From positions 806,001 through 870,000 of the forward strand of contig NZ_JTJW01000008.1 in assembly GCF_000805385.1 (NCBI RefSeq): DNA of 64,000 nucleotides, written 5' to 3'. Positions 62,436 through 64,000 of the stretch are shown here, in pieces. This stretch comes from Mycolicibacterium setense. Lineage in GTDB: Bacteria > Actinomycetota > Actinomycetes > Mycobacteriales > Mycobacteriaceae. Made by a program: the position numbers and the translations under genes. The notes under the pieces are model-generated. The model was not told where the DNA came from. It saw nothing but the letters and a program-made list of their open reading frames with translations, and made no database searches. Each line of letters starts with the position of its first letter. Position 1 is the stretch's first letter.

Positions 62436-62794
62436 CCGCACCAGAACCGGGCGCCGAGGTCTCGCCGCATGTTTCGACGCCGAAGGACACCATCCGTAAA
62501 GCCTTGCTGGGCTACCGCGTGATGGCTTGGGCAACCGGTATCTGGCTGATCGCGCTGTGCTACGAGATGGTGCTCAAGTACATCGTCCAGGTGGACAACC
62601 CGCCGAGCTGGATCGGCATCGTGCACGGCTGGGTGTACTTCGTCTACCTGCTGTTCACGGCGAACCTGGCGGTCAAGGTCCGCTGGCCCATCGGCAAGAC
62701 GATCGGAGTGCTGCTCGCAGGCACGATCCCGCTCCTGGGCATCATCGTCGAGCACTTCAACACGCTGGAACTCAAGAAGCGCTTCGAGCTGTAA
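62432..62794 (+). CDS. DUF3817 membrane protein
   Basis: A 120-residue membrane protein with three predicted helices, the same length as M. tuberculosis Rv1342c. GYRVMAWATGIWLIALCYEMVLKY, GIVHGWVYFVYLLFTANLAVKVRW with the typical HGW, and GVLLAGTIPLLGIIVEHFN fit the DUF3817 pattern. The function is unknown. It overlaps lprD by 4 bp and ends 19 bp before the convergent MarR gene. Confidence 0.9.
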   Translation: MTAPEPGAEVSPHVSTPKDTIRKALLGYRVMAWATGIWLIALCYEMVLKYIVQVDNPPSWIGIVHGWVYFVYLLFTANLAVKVRWPIGKTIGVLLAGTIPLLGIIVEHFNTLELKKRFEL

Positions 62795-62813
62795 CGACGG
62801 GCCGCCAACCCGG

Positions 62814-63266
62814 TTACCCCATCGACGCCAGTCGCTGAAGCAGCGGCCCGGCGGCGATCAATGTCGCCGCTTCCTCTTCGGTCATCTGCGCCAATTGCTC
62901 GCGGACTCCGGCCGTCCACGCGGCATCGATCAACTTCTTGTGCTCGGCGGCCCTTGGCGTCAGCCGCAGCCGGATGCAGCGACGATCGTGTTCGTCGGGC
63001 ATACGGTCGATCAAGCCGCGCTCAACCAGTTTTCGCACAGTGGTGCTCACATTGCTGGGTTGCAGCGCCAGGACCTGGGCTGCCTCGGACACGCTGATCC
63101 CAGGATGATCGCCGACCGTGCGGATGAGTTCGAACTCCGAGTGCGGCAACGGTTCCAGGCCGACCTGCTTCTCGCCGAACCGCCGTAGCGACCAGACCAG
63201 TGTCCGCACCGCGGCGGCGATGTCGCGCACATCACGTGGGGCTGCGGGTGTCAGTGGAGCCGTCAT
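62814..63266 (-). CDS. MarR-family transcriptional regulator
   Basis: A 150-residue winged-helix repressor. GISVSEAAQVLALQPSNVSTTVRKLVERG and the wing MPDEHDRRCIRLRLTPRA lie at about residues 56-105. It is divergent from an MFS exporter across a 52-bp AT-rich gap and very likely represses it. Confidence 0.9.
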   Translation of the reverse strand: MTAPLTPAAPRDVRDIAAAVRTLVWSLRRFGEKQVGLEPLPHSEFELIRTVGDHPGISVSEAAQVLALQPSNVSTTVRKLVERGLIDRMPDEHDRRCIRLRLTPRAAEHKKLIDAAWTAGVREQLAQMTEEEAATLIAAGPLLQRLASMG

Positions 63267-63318
63267 ATCGGCTATATTACCTATAACTTTATATATAAAT
63301 CATTGATCTAAGGCCCTG
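63267..63318. promoter_or_regulatory. AT-rich divergent promoter with TTTATATATAAA
   Basis: The gap is far richer in A+T than its surroundings. The palindrome TTTATATATAAA (63288-63299) lies near the middle, and overlapping -10-like sequences exist on both strands. It is a probable MarR operator. Confidence 0.55.
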
Positions 63319-64000
63319 ATGAGCACCCAAACCAACACCACAGAGAACACGCCCCAGACACCGGCACTGCCGCTGAGCTGGCTCGGTGTGCTTGCCCTGT
63401 TGACCGCTGTGGCACCGCTGTCGATCGACATGTACCTGCCCGCCTTCCCCGCGATGGCCGAGGAGTTCGGCACGTCCGCCTCGGCCGTGCAATTCACGCT
63501 GACCTCGTTCATGGTCGGGCTGGCCAGCGGCCAGTTGATCATCGGTCCGCTGTCGGACCGCTTCGGCCGGCGTCCGCTGATGCTCGCGGGCACCCTTGTC
63601 TGCATTCTGGCCGGCGTCGCGTGCGCAATGGCCCCGAACATCGCGGTGCTGACCGCTTTCCGCTTCGTGCAGGGCTTCAGCGGCGCCGCCGGCGTCGTGC
63701 TCAGCCGGGCCGTCGTGGCCGATCGCGCGCATGGTGCCGTGGCTGCCCGCGCCTTCAGCCTGATGATGATCATCAACGGGGCGGCCCCGGTGCTGGCGCC
63801 GCTCATCGGTGGGTCGCTGATGGGCGTCATCGGCTGGCGCGGCATCTTCTGGATCCTGTCCGGGCTCGCAGTCGCGATGTTCATCGGCGTCGTGGCCGTG
63901 CTCCCCGAGACCCACCCGACCGACAGCCGTCATACCGGCGGCGTGACCGCCATGCTGCGTGACGCCCGATCCGTGCTGACCAACCGCGGTTATCTCGGTT
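63319..64000 (+). CDS. MFS multidrug exporter, Bcr/CflA (DHA1) type (3' part beyond window)
   Basis: The first 227 residues of a 12-helix drug/H+ antiporter. APLSIDMYLPAFPAMAEEF near residue 31 is the family signature, IIGPLSDRFGRRPLML near 74 is motif A and RFVQGFSGAAGVVLSRAVVADR near 115 is motif B. The open frame reaches the window edge. It is divergent from the MarR gene that probably controls it. Confidence 0.9.
   Translation, partial: MSTQTNTTENTPQTPALPLSWLGVLALLTAVAPLSIDMYLPAFPAMAEEFGTSASAVQFTLTSFMVGLASGQLIIGPLSDRFGRRPLMLAGTLVCILAGVACAMAPNIAVLTAFRFVQGFSGAAGVVLSRAVVADRAHGAVAARAFSLMMIINGAAPVLAPLIGGSLMGVIGWRGIFWILSGLAVAMFIGVVAVLPETHPTDSRHTGGVTAMLRDARSVLTNRGYLG

Overview
This 64-kb, GC-rich window comes from a mycobacterium, most likely a fast-growing Mycolicibacterium. 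The signs are many acyl-CoA (fad-type) genes, three LLM-class (F420/FMN) oxidoreductases, a FadD32-like fatty acyl-AMP ligase, ahpC-ahpD, an lprD/DUF3817 pair like M. tuberculosis Rv1343c-Rv1342c, leaderless GTG/ATG starts, and a tandem repeat of chained ATGA-coupled mini-ORFs resembling a MIRU. I see no insertion sequence, prophage, CRISPR array or rRNA.

Layout. (1) 1-2.6 kb: a cut-off SDR, a CGNR zinc-finger regulator and a divergent DHA2 efflux pump. (2) 2.6-15 kb: a catabolic operon on the minus strand (mhpC-mhpA-mhpB, a KstD-like flavoprotein, LLM oxidoreductase, SDR, cyclase-family protein, FMN reductase, alpha/beta hydrolase), facing an IclR regulator and a second KstD-like flavoprotein. 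The set suggests that an alicyclic ketone ring is desaturated to a phenol, hydroxylated, opened by meta-cleavage and hydrolysed. (3) 15-29.6 kb: SDRs, three amidohydrolases, LLM oxidoreductase with MarR, an F420/NADP-reductase-like protein, cytochrome P450, SRPBCC and SnoaL-like proteins, VOC protein, PhyH dioxygenase and two adjacent TetR genes. (4) 29.6-45 kb: a beta-oxidation block with meaB, thiolase, SDRs, enoyl-CoA hydratase, a two-subunit acyl-CoA dehydrogenase, two acyl-CoA ligases, ferredoxin, CoA transferase and a split B12-dependent acyl-CoA mutase. (5) 45-50.6 kb: SDR, kinase-like phosphotransferase, a second P450, LacI regulator and MHS-type transporter. (6) 50.6-64 kb: more ordinary chromosome, with ahpCD, a P-loop kinase, lipoproteins, FAAL, TetR, nitroreductase, K+ channel, tRNA-Leu(TAG), a LAGLIDADG protein, lprD, DUF3817, and a MarR/MFS pair running off the right end.

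Regulation links the blocks. Three distant promoters (near 15.1, 16.2 and 28.3 kb) share the same -35/-10 architecture and an identical 16-bp core, and drive one SDR and two related amidohydrolases. A second 15-bp palindrome family (GAGAATGNNRTTCTC) sits in three divergent promoter regions (12.5, 31.7 and 37.5 kb), and its left half recurs in two 28-bp direct repeats before the mutase operon and the SDR-ligase operon. I read regions 2-5 as one catabolic island for an unidentified alicyclic or polycyclic compound, controlled by at least two local regulators. The substrate cannot be read from sequence alone.
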